Assembly (NCBI GenBank): GCA_037577475.1
Contig: CM075184.1
Location: 29,967,094 to 30,031,093 of the forward strand
DNA from: Chaunax sp. Z400
Taxonomy: Eukaryota > Chordata > Actinopteri > Lophiiformes > Chaunacidae
Reading direction: 5' to 3'
DNA length: 64,000 nucleotides
Shown: in pieces, positions 61,501-64,000 of the stretch
Layout of the letters: each line of letters opens with the position of its first letter
How positions within the stretch are numbered: position 1 is the stretch's first letter
The notes under the pieces: model-generated
Seen by the model: the letters and a program-made list of their open reading frames with translations, nothing else
Database searches by the model: none
What the model was told of the DNA's origin: nothing
Made by a program: the position numbers and the translations under genes

Positions 61501-62979
61501 TTTCTTTCTTAACCCTAAATGTCTGTCTCCCTTTCTCCGTACCTCCTAGGCAGTCCAGCAGCAGCTGTCTAAGAAGGAGATTGAGGATTTGTTGCGACGT
61601 GGTGCGTACGGTGCCATCATGGATGAGGAGGATGAAGGGGCCAAATTCTGTGAGGAGGACATCGACCAGATCCTCCAGCGCAGGACAAAGACCATCACCA
61701 TTGAGTCTGAGGGAAGGGGCTCCACCTTTGCTAAGGTGAACGAACGAATGAACATAAGTGATGACGGTCGCTGACTGTTTGGGATTTTTGACCAGGAGTA
61801 GCTCATGAAGAATGGCAAATAATGTTTTGAAATTATTCTTATGTCTGCTTTCAGGCTAGTTTTGTGGCATCCGGAAACCGCACAGACATCTCTCTGGATG
61901 ACCCCAACTTCTGGGACAAATGGGCCAAAAAGGCTGACATTGATGTTGAAATGGTCAATGGCAGAGTACGTATGCCACCAAAGAAAACAATGTACAGAGC
62001 AAAATCATAAATAGGACAATGCTCCCAAAGATGTGTTGCTTCTCACAAATATATAATGCATGGATATCCAGTAGGGTTTCAGTCTTCTGTTATCTTTTTT
62101 TACTTTGAAAGCCCCTTTGCTCAAAGTGCGTTTTCCCTCCATCTCTGCAGAACAGCCTGGTGATCGACACGCCGCGTGTCAGAAAGCAGACGAGACCGTT
62201 CAGTGCCACCAAGGATGAGTTGGCAGAGCTTTCAGAGGGCGAAAGTGACAGCGATGAGACCAAACCGAAGCTCAGGCGAAACTACGACCGCCTCAATAGC
62301 TATGGGCGCACAGAGTGCTTCAGAGTAGAGAAAAACCTGCTTGTGTATGGGTGAGATGATTCAAATACTTTAAACCATCAGACCAGAGCATAGACCATAG
62401 ATAGGACTGGTGTTTTTAAACAGGAACCTATCTGAACATGTGTGACCTTCCTTTCTTCTCCTTCTTGTCCAGGTGGGGTCGATGGAAGGATGTTCTCAAA
62501 CATGGGCGTTTCAAGAAGCAGTTGACAGAGTGGGATGTGGAGTCCATTTGCCGGGCCCTGCTGTCTTACTGCCTGGTGCATTACCGTGGGGATGACAAAA
62601 TCAAAAGCTTCATGTGGGACCTGATCGCCCCTACTGAGGACGGACGCACCAAGGAGCTGCAGAATCACCTGGGTAAGTGTCAGGACCGTCAGCCTTCATT
62701 TCACTGGATCTTATTACAACCGATATATGGTATAAGGAGAGCTTAGACTAACCGGGATTTAGAAAACTATCACTTATTCTCCACTGTAGCTATAAATTAA
62801 TCTTCTCTTGTTCCACTAGGTCTATCTGCCCCAGTCCCGAGGGGCAGAAAGGGGAAGAAGGTGAAGATCCAGTCCAGCTCTTTTGACATCCACAAAGCTG
62901 AGTGGCTCAGGAAACACAACCCAGAGCACATACTTCAGGACGACGGATACAAGAAGCACCTTAAACACCACTGTAACAA
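10171..62979 (+). CDS. chd9: Chromodomain helicase DNA-binding protein 9 (partial, 3' end outside window)
   Basis: CHD9 (CReMM/PRIC320) is a nuclear ATP-dependent chromatin remodeller of CHD subfamily III. It acts as a transcriptional co-activator, including with PPARalpha in mammals (family knowledge). Twenty-two coding exons join in one open frame of about 1,694 residues, with GT-AG and compatible phases throughout. Order: N-terminal LVDELNLSADFEPL motif; Q/H-rich stretch (about 142-245); Ser20 (541-560); conserved KQEKANRIISEAIAKAR (from 579); basic NLS-like clusters (exons 4-5); chromodomains (about 766-820 and 833-895); Snf2 ATPase with Walker A GLGKT (949-953), DEAH (1058-1061), TGTPLQN (from 1086), [10 protein letters not shown] and QARCHRIGQ (1350 onward). 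The N-terminus and the KQEKANRIISEAIA block separate it from CHD6, CHD7 and CHD8. Human CHD9 is about 2,900 residues, so the BRK and C-terminal exons lie beyond 64000. Confidence 0.96.
12395..12422. repeat. (GT)n microsatellite
   Basis: About 14 GT units. A purine-rich GA stretch follows to about 12.64 kb; the open frames it creates on both strands are low-complexity artefacts. Confidence 0.9.
15686..15732. repeat. (CA)n microsatellite
   Basis: About 23 uninterrupted CA units. Frames reading poly-TH or poly-CV across it are not genes. A short (TC)n at about 15825-15847 and a 15-G run at 15902-15916 follow. Confidence 0.92.
17605..17868 (+). mobile_element. hAT-like non-autonomous fish repeat, copy 1 (left part)
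   Basis: Starts at a TACACCCCATTTCC end and carries AAACTGGGATGCTGTG, GATGATTTGCAAAACATTGA, TTTGATGCCAGCAACACGTT and AAAAAAAGTTGGGACAGTGA. This is the landmark order of a repeat I know from many teleosts, tentatively hAT-derived. The right end is missing after about 17868, so the copy is truncated. No transposase frame. Confidence 0.6.
18355..18480 (+). mobile_element. AAGGAGGT/GTCTGTCTG dispersed repeat, forward copy
   Basis: TATCTCCGGCAAGGAGGT, then T-rich sequence, TTTGCCGCCGTTGGTTTGTC and a TGTCTGTCT run, ending near AAAAACTTCCAAAAAAAACC. Counterpart of the inverted copy at 7700-7795. Confidence 0.6.
19355..19410 (-). mobile_element. LINE-tail-like fragment
   Basis: AAATCAGCTTTATTGGCCAA followed by ATATATGAACACATGCAAGA resembles the antisense 3' end of a dispersed teleost LINE-type repeat (from memory, typically TCAGCTTTATTGGCCAAGTA...). 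Only a short remnant; no coding frame. Confidence 0.4.
23940..24280. promoter_or_regulatory. candidate conserved non-coding stretch in intron 2
   Basis: About 340 bp free of simple and dispersed repeats, with balanced composition and several homeodomain-type cores (ATTAATG near 24082, TAATTAG near 24212). A 143-codon open frame on the minus strand (23943-24374) has no recognisable domain, so I take it as chance. Enhancer status is only a guess from appearance. Confidence 0.2.
24866..25238 (+). mobile_element. hAT-like non-autonomous fish repeat, copy 2 (both ends)
   Basis: Left end TCAACCTTCATCCCAAAAAG and right end TTTTTGGAATCAGGGTTG are imperfect inverted repeats. Interior landmarks match copy 1 (AAGTTGGAATGCTGTG, GATGCAGCAATACATTTC, TTGTGGAGTGCTCAAAAAAC). 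A 39-bp segment inside it is triplicated, listed separately. No transposase frame; non-autonomous. Confidence 0.6.
25107..25204. repeat. 39-bp tandem triplication inside the hAT-like copy
   Basis: CTGGAACATTACACAGGTT begins at 25107, 25146 and 25185, an exact 39-nt period. Units 1 and 2 are identical through AACTGGTAAGAGGTGATGGT; the third is partial. It translates on the minus strand as a repeated NLCNVPDHHLLPV, an artefact of the array. Confidence 0.85.
25287..25331. repeat. poly-C followed by (CA)n
   Basis: A run of about 19 C passes directly into about 13 CA units. Assembly length at such a homopolymer may be inexact. Confidence 0.85.
25457..25590 (+). repeat. TATGCCCC-palindrome repeat family, copy 2
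   Basis: Palindromic head at 25457-25480 (TATGCCCC / GGGGCATA arms). Then GGTCTATCCACATCTC, GACAGAATTCACTGACATTT, CACACATGCTTTGTAGGAGC and CCTGGTA. Shares ordered landmarks with copies at 1867 and 26029; the latter is only about 570 bp away in the same orientation. Confidence 0.75.
26029..26165 (+). repeat. TATGCCCC-palindrome repeat family, copy 3
   Basis: Best-preserved head: 26029-26052, with perfect 8-bp arms TATGCCCC and GGGGCATA. Then TGGTCTGTCCACATCTC, CACAGAATTCAATGACATCT and TACTTTGTAGGAGCCCTG. No open frame of note. Confidence 0.75.
27093..27140. repeat. (CA)n microsatellite
   Basis: About 20 slightly interrupted CA units, followed by C/T-rich sequence to about 27.23 kb. Overlapping frames are low-complexity. 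Confidence 0.9.
29950..30989 (+). promoter_or_regulatory. chd9: candidate internal chd9 promoter and 5'UTR
   Basis: About 1 kb of strongly purine-rich sequence with a (GA)n tract at 29990-30016, further GAGA runs near 30650 and more CpG than the rest of intron 2. It leads into an ATG and a consensus donor. In-frame stops at 30690, 30747, 30864 and 30888-30890 precede the ATG at 30990. A canonical YY1-type GCCGCCATCTTG lies just downstream at 31126-31137; such sites are common near transcription starts. There is no polypyrimidine tract before 30990, which argues for a first exon rather than an internal one. Long open frames here on both strands are compositional. Confidence 0.5.
30990..31019 (+). 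CDS. chd9: chd9 alternative first coding exon (MSTVKRPRGR)
   Basis: An ATG in good context (ACACC-ATG) opens ten codons, MSTVKRPRGR, ending at AGG|GTAAGT (donor 31020) in phase 0. Exon 3 starts in phase 0 with PRK, so the spliced product reads KRPRGRPRK, an AT-hook with the RGRP core. This would yield an isoform without the 520-residue N-terminal region. AT-hook-like DNA binding has been described for mammalian CHD9/CReMM. No transcript evidence is available here. Confidence 0.55.
31126..31137 (-). promoter_or_regulatory. YY1-type motif
   Basis: The minus strand reads CAAGATGGCGGC, matching the YY1 consensus, 107 nt after the alternative-exon donor. Supports an active promoter nearby; binding is not shown. 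Confidence 0.5.
31327..31409. repeat. (GT)41 microsatellite
   Basis: 83 nt of uninterrupted GT, about 300 nt after the alternative first exon. Frames through it (poly-CV, poly-TH) are artefacts. Confidence 0.95.
33316..33725 (+). CDS. chd9: chd9 exon 3: Ser20 tract and KQEKANRIISEAIA block (521-656)
   Basis: Acceptor CTTTCCTTAG ends at 33315; donor is GG|GTATGT at 33726. Starts PRKNANGPNNQLRVLSPP, then a 20-Ser run at 33376-33435 using mixed TCN/AGC codons. The conserved KQEKANRIISEAIAKARQRG and NIPRVMSPESFP follow, then a basic tail, and it ends in two bases of Gly. The conserved block is characteristic of CHD9 and related CHD proteins just before the chromodomain region. Confidence 0.93.
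36839..36870. repeat. short inverted repeat with T-rich loop
   Basis: GAGGAGAGTT at 36839-36848 and AACTCTCCTC at 36861-36870 are perfect 10-bp arms around a T-rich 12-nt loop. No associated gene. Confidence 0.6.
40242..40272. repeat. (GT)n microsatellite
   Basis: About 15 GT units. Related (CA)n tracts lie at about 40491-40516 and 40643-40677. Confidence 0.88.
42124..42148. repeat. (GT)n microsatellite
   Basis: About 12 GT units in chd9 intron 3. Confidence 0.88.
43405..43458. repeat. (TTC)18 trinucleotide repeat
   Basis: 54 nt of uninterrupted TTC on the + strand (GAA on the minus strand). GAA.TTC tracts can form triplex DNA. Located in chd9 intron 3, 2.0 kb before exon 4. Confidence 0.93.
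45468..45576 (+). CDS. chd9: chd9 exon 4: basic cluster (657-693)
   Basis: Acceptor CACACAG ends at 45467; donor is GACTCA|GTAAGA at 45577. The first base completes Gly; then KIVIKIGKKKKRKPESSEEE and an acidic-to-Pro stretch ending SKDMDS. KKKKRK is a likely nuclear localisation signal. Confidence 0.93.
45577..47874 (+). other. chd9: chd9 intron 4
   Basis: Contains a perfect 36-bp palindrome at 46068-46103. A repeat-free stretch at about 46.44-46.81 kb has several TTAATTA/TAATTAA cores and is a candidate conserved element. A T/G-rich run lies near 46.89 kb. No additional exon was found. Confidence 0.55.
46068..46103. repeat. perfect 36-bp palindrome
   Basis: The left half at 46068-46085 (TGCATCTACATGTGTGCA) is the exact reverse complement of the right half at 46086-46103 (TGCACACATGTAGATGCA), with no spacer. 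Complementarity stops at the next pair (G at 46067, A at 46104). Confidence 0.95.
47875..48021 (+). CDS. chd9: chd9 exon 5: bipartite NLS region (694-742)
   Basis: Acceptor GCTTTTCTAG ends at 47874; donor GTA|GTAAGT at 48022. Encodes KRRSNRQVKRKKYAEELEAR and a lysine-rich stretch, ending ALQLFV. The RRSNRQ-KRKKY motif is conserved in CHD subfamily III. Reading through the donor leads to a stop at 48244. Confidence 0.95.
48600..48668 (+). CDS. chd9: chd9 exon 6 (743-765)
   Basis: Acceptor TTCTAAG ends at 48599; donor GAG|GTAATG at 48669. A 69-nt exon encoding ENPSEEDAAVVDKIMSSRIV then KKE, the lead-in to chromodomain 1. Phase 0 on both sides, so it could be skipped without a frameshift. Confidence 0.95.
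48862..48917 (+). CDS. chd9: chd9 exon 7: chromodomain 1, first part (766-783)
   Basis: Acceptor CTCTGCAG ends at 48861; donor TA|GTAAGT at 48918. Encodes VSPGVAIEVEEFFVKYKN and two bases of Tyr. FVKYKNYSYLHCEW across the junction is the conserved chromodomain core. Confidence 0.95.
48918..49576 (+). other. chd9: chd9 intron 7 with (TG)38 acceptor tract
   Basis: From 49475 to the acceptor AG (49575-49576) there is no A until the AG itself: (TG)38, then a 24-nt G/T-rich stretch. The nearest possible branch-point adenosine is therefore at 49474 or further left; TTAAC at 49453-49457 is a candidate. No classical polypyrimidine tract. Confidence 0.8.
49475..49550. repeat. (TG)38 microsatellite at splice acceptor
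   Basis: 76 nt of uninterrupted TG ending 26 nt before chd9 exon 8. Frames through it (poly-CV, poly-TH) are artefacts. Confidence 0.96.
49577..49694 (+). CDS. chd9: chd9 exon 8: chromodomain 1, second part (784-823)
   Basis: Acceptor GGTGTCAG ends at 49576; donor GAT|GTAAGG at 49695. The first base completes Tyr, then SYLHCEWASEQQLVKDKRIQ and a basic helix KIKRFKMKQAQRALIFAD. Length 118 nt, not a multiple of three: skipping would shift the frame. Confidence 0.95.
50030..50116 (+). CDS. chd9: chd9 exon 9: start of chromodomain 2 (824-852)
   Basis: Acceptor CTCTCTCAG ends at 50029; donor GAG|GTAAAG at 50117. Encodes MEEEPFNPDYVEVDRVLEVS and YCEDKDTAE. Phase 0 on both sides. Confidence 0.95.
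50391..50528 (+). CDS. chd9: chd9 exon 10: chromodomain 2 (853-898)
   Basis: Acceptor CTGACTCAG ends at 50390; donor GTG|GTGAGC at 50529. Encodes EVVYYLVKWCSLPYEDSTWE, then LKDDVDQSKIEEFEQLQAV. YLVKW..LPY..STWE is the chromodomain signature with its aromatic residues. Confidence 0.96.
51501..51622 (+). CDS. chd9: chd9 exon 11: Q-motif region of ATPase (899-938)
   Basis: Acceptor TCTCACGTAG ends at 51500; donor AG|GTTAGT at 51623. Encodes ERPPANLWKKREQSREYRND and LRDYQLEGVNWLLFNWYN, then two bases of Arg. LRDYQLEGVNWL is the entry motif of the Snf2 ATPase. Confidence 0.95.
51623..53218 (+). other. chd9: chd9 intron 11
   Basis: 1.6 kb, with an (AAAT)n-like stretch near 51.955-51.99 kb and otherwise ordinary A/T-rich sequence. 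Nothing else recognised. Confidence 0.55.
53219..53462 (+). CDS. chd9: chd9 exon 12: Walker A (939-1020)
   Basis: Acceptor CCTGTCAG ends at 53218; donor CAG|GTAAAT at 53463. Reads [20 protein letters not shown]; GLGKT at 53247-53261 is the ATP-binding P-loop. Then PFLIIAPLSTIANWEREF (motif Ia) and VIVYHGSMVSRQMLQQYEMY. Complete key residues indicate an active ATPase. Confidence 0.97.
53463..55303 (+). other. chd9: chd9 intron 12
   Basis: 1.8 kb. No exon or clear mobile element. About 54.55-54.83 kb is G/C-richer and repeat-free, possibly a conserved element, but this is only an impression. Confidence 0.5.
55304..55480 (+). CDS. chd9: chd9 exon 13: DEAH box (1021-1079)
   Basis: Acceptor TTGTCTCAAG ends at 55303; donor CTG|GTACAT at 55481. 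Encodes GRVLRGAYRFQAVITTFEMI, then CVIIDEAHRLKNKNCKLLEG. DEAH at 55415-55426 is the Walker B/motif II of the Snf2 ATPase. Confidence 0.97.
55691..55834 (+). CDS. chd9: chd9 exon 14: motif III (1080-1127)
   Basis: Acceptor TCTCTCTCAG ends at 55690; donor CAG|GTGAGC at 55835. Encodes [20 protein letters not shown], then LLHFLEPTRFPSENTFMQEF and GDLKTEEQ. Phase 0 on both sides. Confidence 0.97.
55835..57060 (+). other. chd9: chd9 intron 14
   Basis: 1.2 kb of A/T-rich, apparently single-copy sequence. No feature recognised. Confidence 0.5.
57061..57316 (+). CDS. chd9: chd9 exon 15: end of ATPase lobe 1 (1128-1212)
   Basis: Acceptor GGGCCACAG ends at 57060; donor AAAG|GTAGGA at 57317. Encodes [51 protein letters not shown] and MMELRKCCNHPYLIK. 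These are strongly conserved CHD helicase-linker motifs. Confidence 0.97.
57896..58106 (+). CDS. chd9: chd9 exon 16: start of helicase C lobe (1213-1282)
   Basis: Acceptor CACGTCAG ends at 57895; donor AG|GTAATA at 58107. Encodes AEEKILEDFREVYSPAAFDF, then QSAGKLVLIDKLLPKMKAGG and HKVLIFSQMVRCLDILEDYL (motif IV). The preceding in-frame sequence from 57802 has no similarity and is intronic. Confidence 0.97.
58107..60021 (+). other. chd9: chd9 intron 16
   Basis: 1.9 kb with a decayed dispersed repeat at about 58.84-58.99 kb, a (TC)n near 59468-59490 and a G/A-rich stretch near 59.68 kb. A small gene-like frame at 59189-59539 shows no known domain and is taken as chance. Confidence 0.5.
58843..58990 (+). 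mobile_element. decayed fish dispersed repeat
   Basis: CATCCATCTATTTCCTGCTT near the left and CACCTAACCTGCATGTCTTC near the right resemble the two ends of a common teleost repeat (from memory, CATCCATC..TACCGCTTATC ... TAACCTGCATGTCTTTGGAC). Heavily degraded. Confidence 0.4.
60022..60217 (+). CDS. chd9: chd9 exon 17: helicase motif V (1283-1348)
   Basis: Acceptor GTGTTTCAG ends at 60021; donor CAG|GTATGA at 60218. Encodes YLYERIDGRVRGNLRQAAID, then [20 protein letters not shown] and TCIIFDSDWNPQNDLQ. All motif V residues are intact. Confidence 0.97.
60391..60573 (+). CDS. chd9: chd9 exon 18: helicase motif VI (1349-1409)
   Basis: Acceptor CCTTCACAG ends at 60390; donor GGG|GTAAGT at 60574. 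Starts AQARCHRIGQNKAVKVYRLI, with the arginine fingers of motif VI, then ASLKLGLDKAVLQSMSGRDN. It ends in a Gly-rich SLGGGTGGG that looks longer than the mammalian linker. Confidence 0.96.
60574..61549 (+). other. chd9: chd9 intron 18
   Basis: About 1 kb, A/T-rich, apparently single-copy. No feature recognised. Confidence 0.5.
61550..61735 (+). CDS. chd9: chd9 exon 19 (1410-1471)
   Basis: Acceptor ACCTCCTAG ends at 61549; donor AAG|GTGAAC at 61736. Encodes AVQQQLSKKEIEDLLRRGAY, GAIMDEEDEGAKFCEEDIDQ and TKTITIESEGRGSTFAK, the conserved post-helicase region of CHD proteins. Confidence 0.97.
61855..61965 (+). CDS. chd9: chd9 exon 20 (1472-1508)
   Basis: Acceptor GCTTTCAG ends at 61854; donor AGA|GTACGT at 61966. 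Encodes ASFVASGNRTDISLDDPNFW, then DKWAKKADIDVEMVNGR. Phase 0 on both sides. Confidence 0.97.
62151..62350 (+). CDS. chd9: chd9 exon 21 (1509-1574)
   Basis: Acceptor ATCTCTGCAG ends at 62150; donor GG|GTGAGA at 62351. Encodes NSLVIDTPRVRKQTRPFSAT, the acidic ELAELSEGESDSDETK, and YGRTECFRVEKNLLVYG. Confidence 0.97.
62473..62672 (+). CDS. chd9: chd9 exon 22: SANT-like region (1575-1641)
   Basis: Acceptor CTTGTCCAG ends at 62472; donor G|GTAAGT at 62673. Encodes WGRWKDVLKHGRFKKQLTEW, VESICRALLSYCLVHYRGDD and FMWDLIAPTEDGRTKELQNH. WGRW..VL.HGRF is the start of the SANT/SLIDE-type DNA-binding region in CHD proteins. Confidence 0.97.
62820..62979 (+). CDS. chd9: chd9 exon 23 (1642-1694), last in window
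   Basis: Acceptor TTCCACTAG ends at 62819; donor AA|GTAGGT at 62980. Encodes LSAPVPRGRKGKKVKIQSSS, AEWLRKHNPEHILQDDGYKK and HLKHHCN plus two bases of Lys. The expected continuation (a VLLRVRMLYYLK-type segment) is not found before 64000. Confidence 0.95.
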
Positions 62980-64000
62980 GTAGGTGTTTCCTTATCCCAC
63001 CTAGAAATGTGTATAAGAAAACAGCCATTTCTAATGTCTTAAATAGTGTTATTACATGAGATAGTCAGACATGTCAAATCATTCTCAGTATTTTATTTTC
63101 TTACAGTGTACGTAGTGAATTATAGTCTGTGGTTGGGTTGTTTTATTTCTTTTGGGTGAGAGTGTGTTTGTGTTTAAACCATTGTGCTATAATAGCAACT
63201 GGCAGGTGGTCATTATTCACTTCTAGCACCGATTGTATCACTTTAATTTTAATAGAATGAAGCCCGCGTGCGTGAATGAAAATATAATTTTCACGTGGCT
63301 CAAATTTTCACTGTGACGCCTTCAAGCCACAGTAATTAGGAGGCACTAAAACATATATTGGAGCCGACAGTCGACTGATTAATTAATGGACGTGCATCAC
63401 ATCGAGACCAGCTAATTGATGATTCGTAACAAGTCTTCAGCCCAGCTAATGGCCATCATGGATCTCTCTTATTTACTGAGAGACAGAAAAACGATGGCTG
63501 CTATCAAAACATGGGTCACTGAGATATAAAGCTAAATAGATGGCTGACTCTTTTTAAATGGAGCGGGGGGGGGGCGCGGGTGTCCACAGGGCTTTTGACA
63601 CAGTGCACTGAAGCTTCCATAGAAAGTTCTCCATTGTTTCCTGGTCCAGTTACGCTGAATACATGGATTGTCTGATTTGTGAAACACTGGGCGAACGGGC
63701 ACACTCCGTCAGCTGGGTTTGCTGACTTCTGCTTTTTCAGTCTGATGGCCTGTAATGTGACTGAGGGGGCGTTCACTGGCTTCCTTAACAGGACAGTAAA
63801 TGTAGTACAAATGAGTTCCTACTTAGGTGTGAACTAGGAACTGATGGGAAATGACTCCAAATGAAGTCATTTCCCATTAGTTCCTAGAAACAGGTCAGAA
63901 ATTCTGATCATCATGTTGAGATTTCCTTGTTCCTCCTCTTTTTTTGCTACATATCACATATTCCTTACTGCACTCTGTAATTAAAGATGTGTCATCATTA
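62980..64000 (+). other. chd9: chd9 intron 23, left part
   Basis: No exon in this stretch. A repeat-free part at about 63.26-63.50 kb contains TTAATTAAT, CTAATTGATGATTCG and similar cores and looks like a candidate conserved element. A G-run lies near 63565, and a strong hairpin at 63834-63887. Confidence 0.5.
63834..63887. repeat. 23-bp-arm inverted repeat (hairpin)
   Basis: The left arm at 63834-63856 and right arm at 63865-63887 are complementary at 22 of 23 positions around an 8-nt loop (CCAAATGA). A third AGTTCCTA motif at 63814-63821 can also pair with TAGGAACT at 63835-63842. Could be a palindromic MITE end or a pre-miRNA-like fold; neither is shown. Confidence 0.85.

Noticed and set aside
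1..64000. Search for tRNA genes, CRISPR arrays, operons, and viral or retroviral genes
   Set aside because: No cloverleaf with A/B boxes, no regular short spacer array, and no reverse transcriptase, integrase, capsid or transposase frame was seen by eye on either strand. Degraded fragments could still be missed without a search tool.

Overview
The window is eukaryotic, almost certainly from a ray-finned (teleost) fish. Coding sequence is split into short exons with GT-AG junctions. The spaces between are rich in (CA)n/(GT)n microsatellites and in interspersed repeats typical of teleosts. The two recognisable proteins are vertebrate-specific orthologues at clear fish-like divergence. No prokaryotic feature, viral gene or RNA gene could be supported, and I cannot name the species.

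Layout. At 288-3171 (+) lie the last six coding exons of aktip (AKT-interacting protein, FTS), an inactive E2-like UEV protein of the FTS-Hook-FHIP complex. Its 3'UTR runs to a poly(A) signal near 3.3 kb or 4.5 kb. After about 0.5-1.5 kb comes a CpG-rich promoter-like region (about 5.0-6.3 kb) ending in a probable non-coding first exon (donor at 5516). From there to the right edge the window is one gene on the + strand, chd9 (chromodomain helicase DNA-binding protein 9). I resolved 22 coding exons plus one alternative first coding exon. They cover the N-terminal Q/H-rich region, both chromodomains, the complete Snf2 ATPase and the start of the region after it: about 1,694 residues from the main start at 10171. 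The remaining C-terminal exons lie beyond 64000.

Introns. Intron 1 (4.5 kb), intron 2 (21.6 kb) and intron 3 (11.7 kb) hold most non-coding sequence: microsatellites, decayed DNA-transposon-like and LINE-tail-like copies, and long single-copy stretches that could include enhancers. A purine-rich, CpG-containing block at about 29.95-31.02 kb looks like a second, internal chd9 promoter. Its 10-codon exon splices in phase to the common exon 3 and builds an AT-hook-like KRPRGRPRK motif across the junction.

Most notable observations: the AT-hook-forming alternative first exon; a 101-nt adenine-free (TG)38 tract directly before the acceptor of the first-chromodomain exon; a perfect 36-bp palindrome at 46068; a near-perfect 23-bp-arm hairpin at 63834; a start-stop uORF in the chd9 leader; and a three-copy repeat family whose head is a TATGCCCC/GGGGCATA palindrome. 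I found no convincing previously undescribed gene system. The window is a normal animal locus with some unusual regulatory and structural details.
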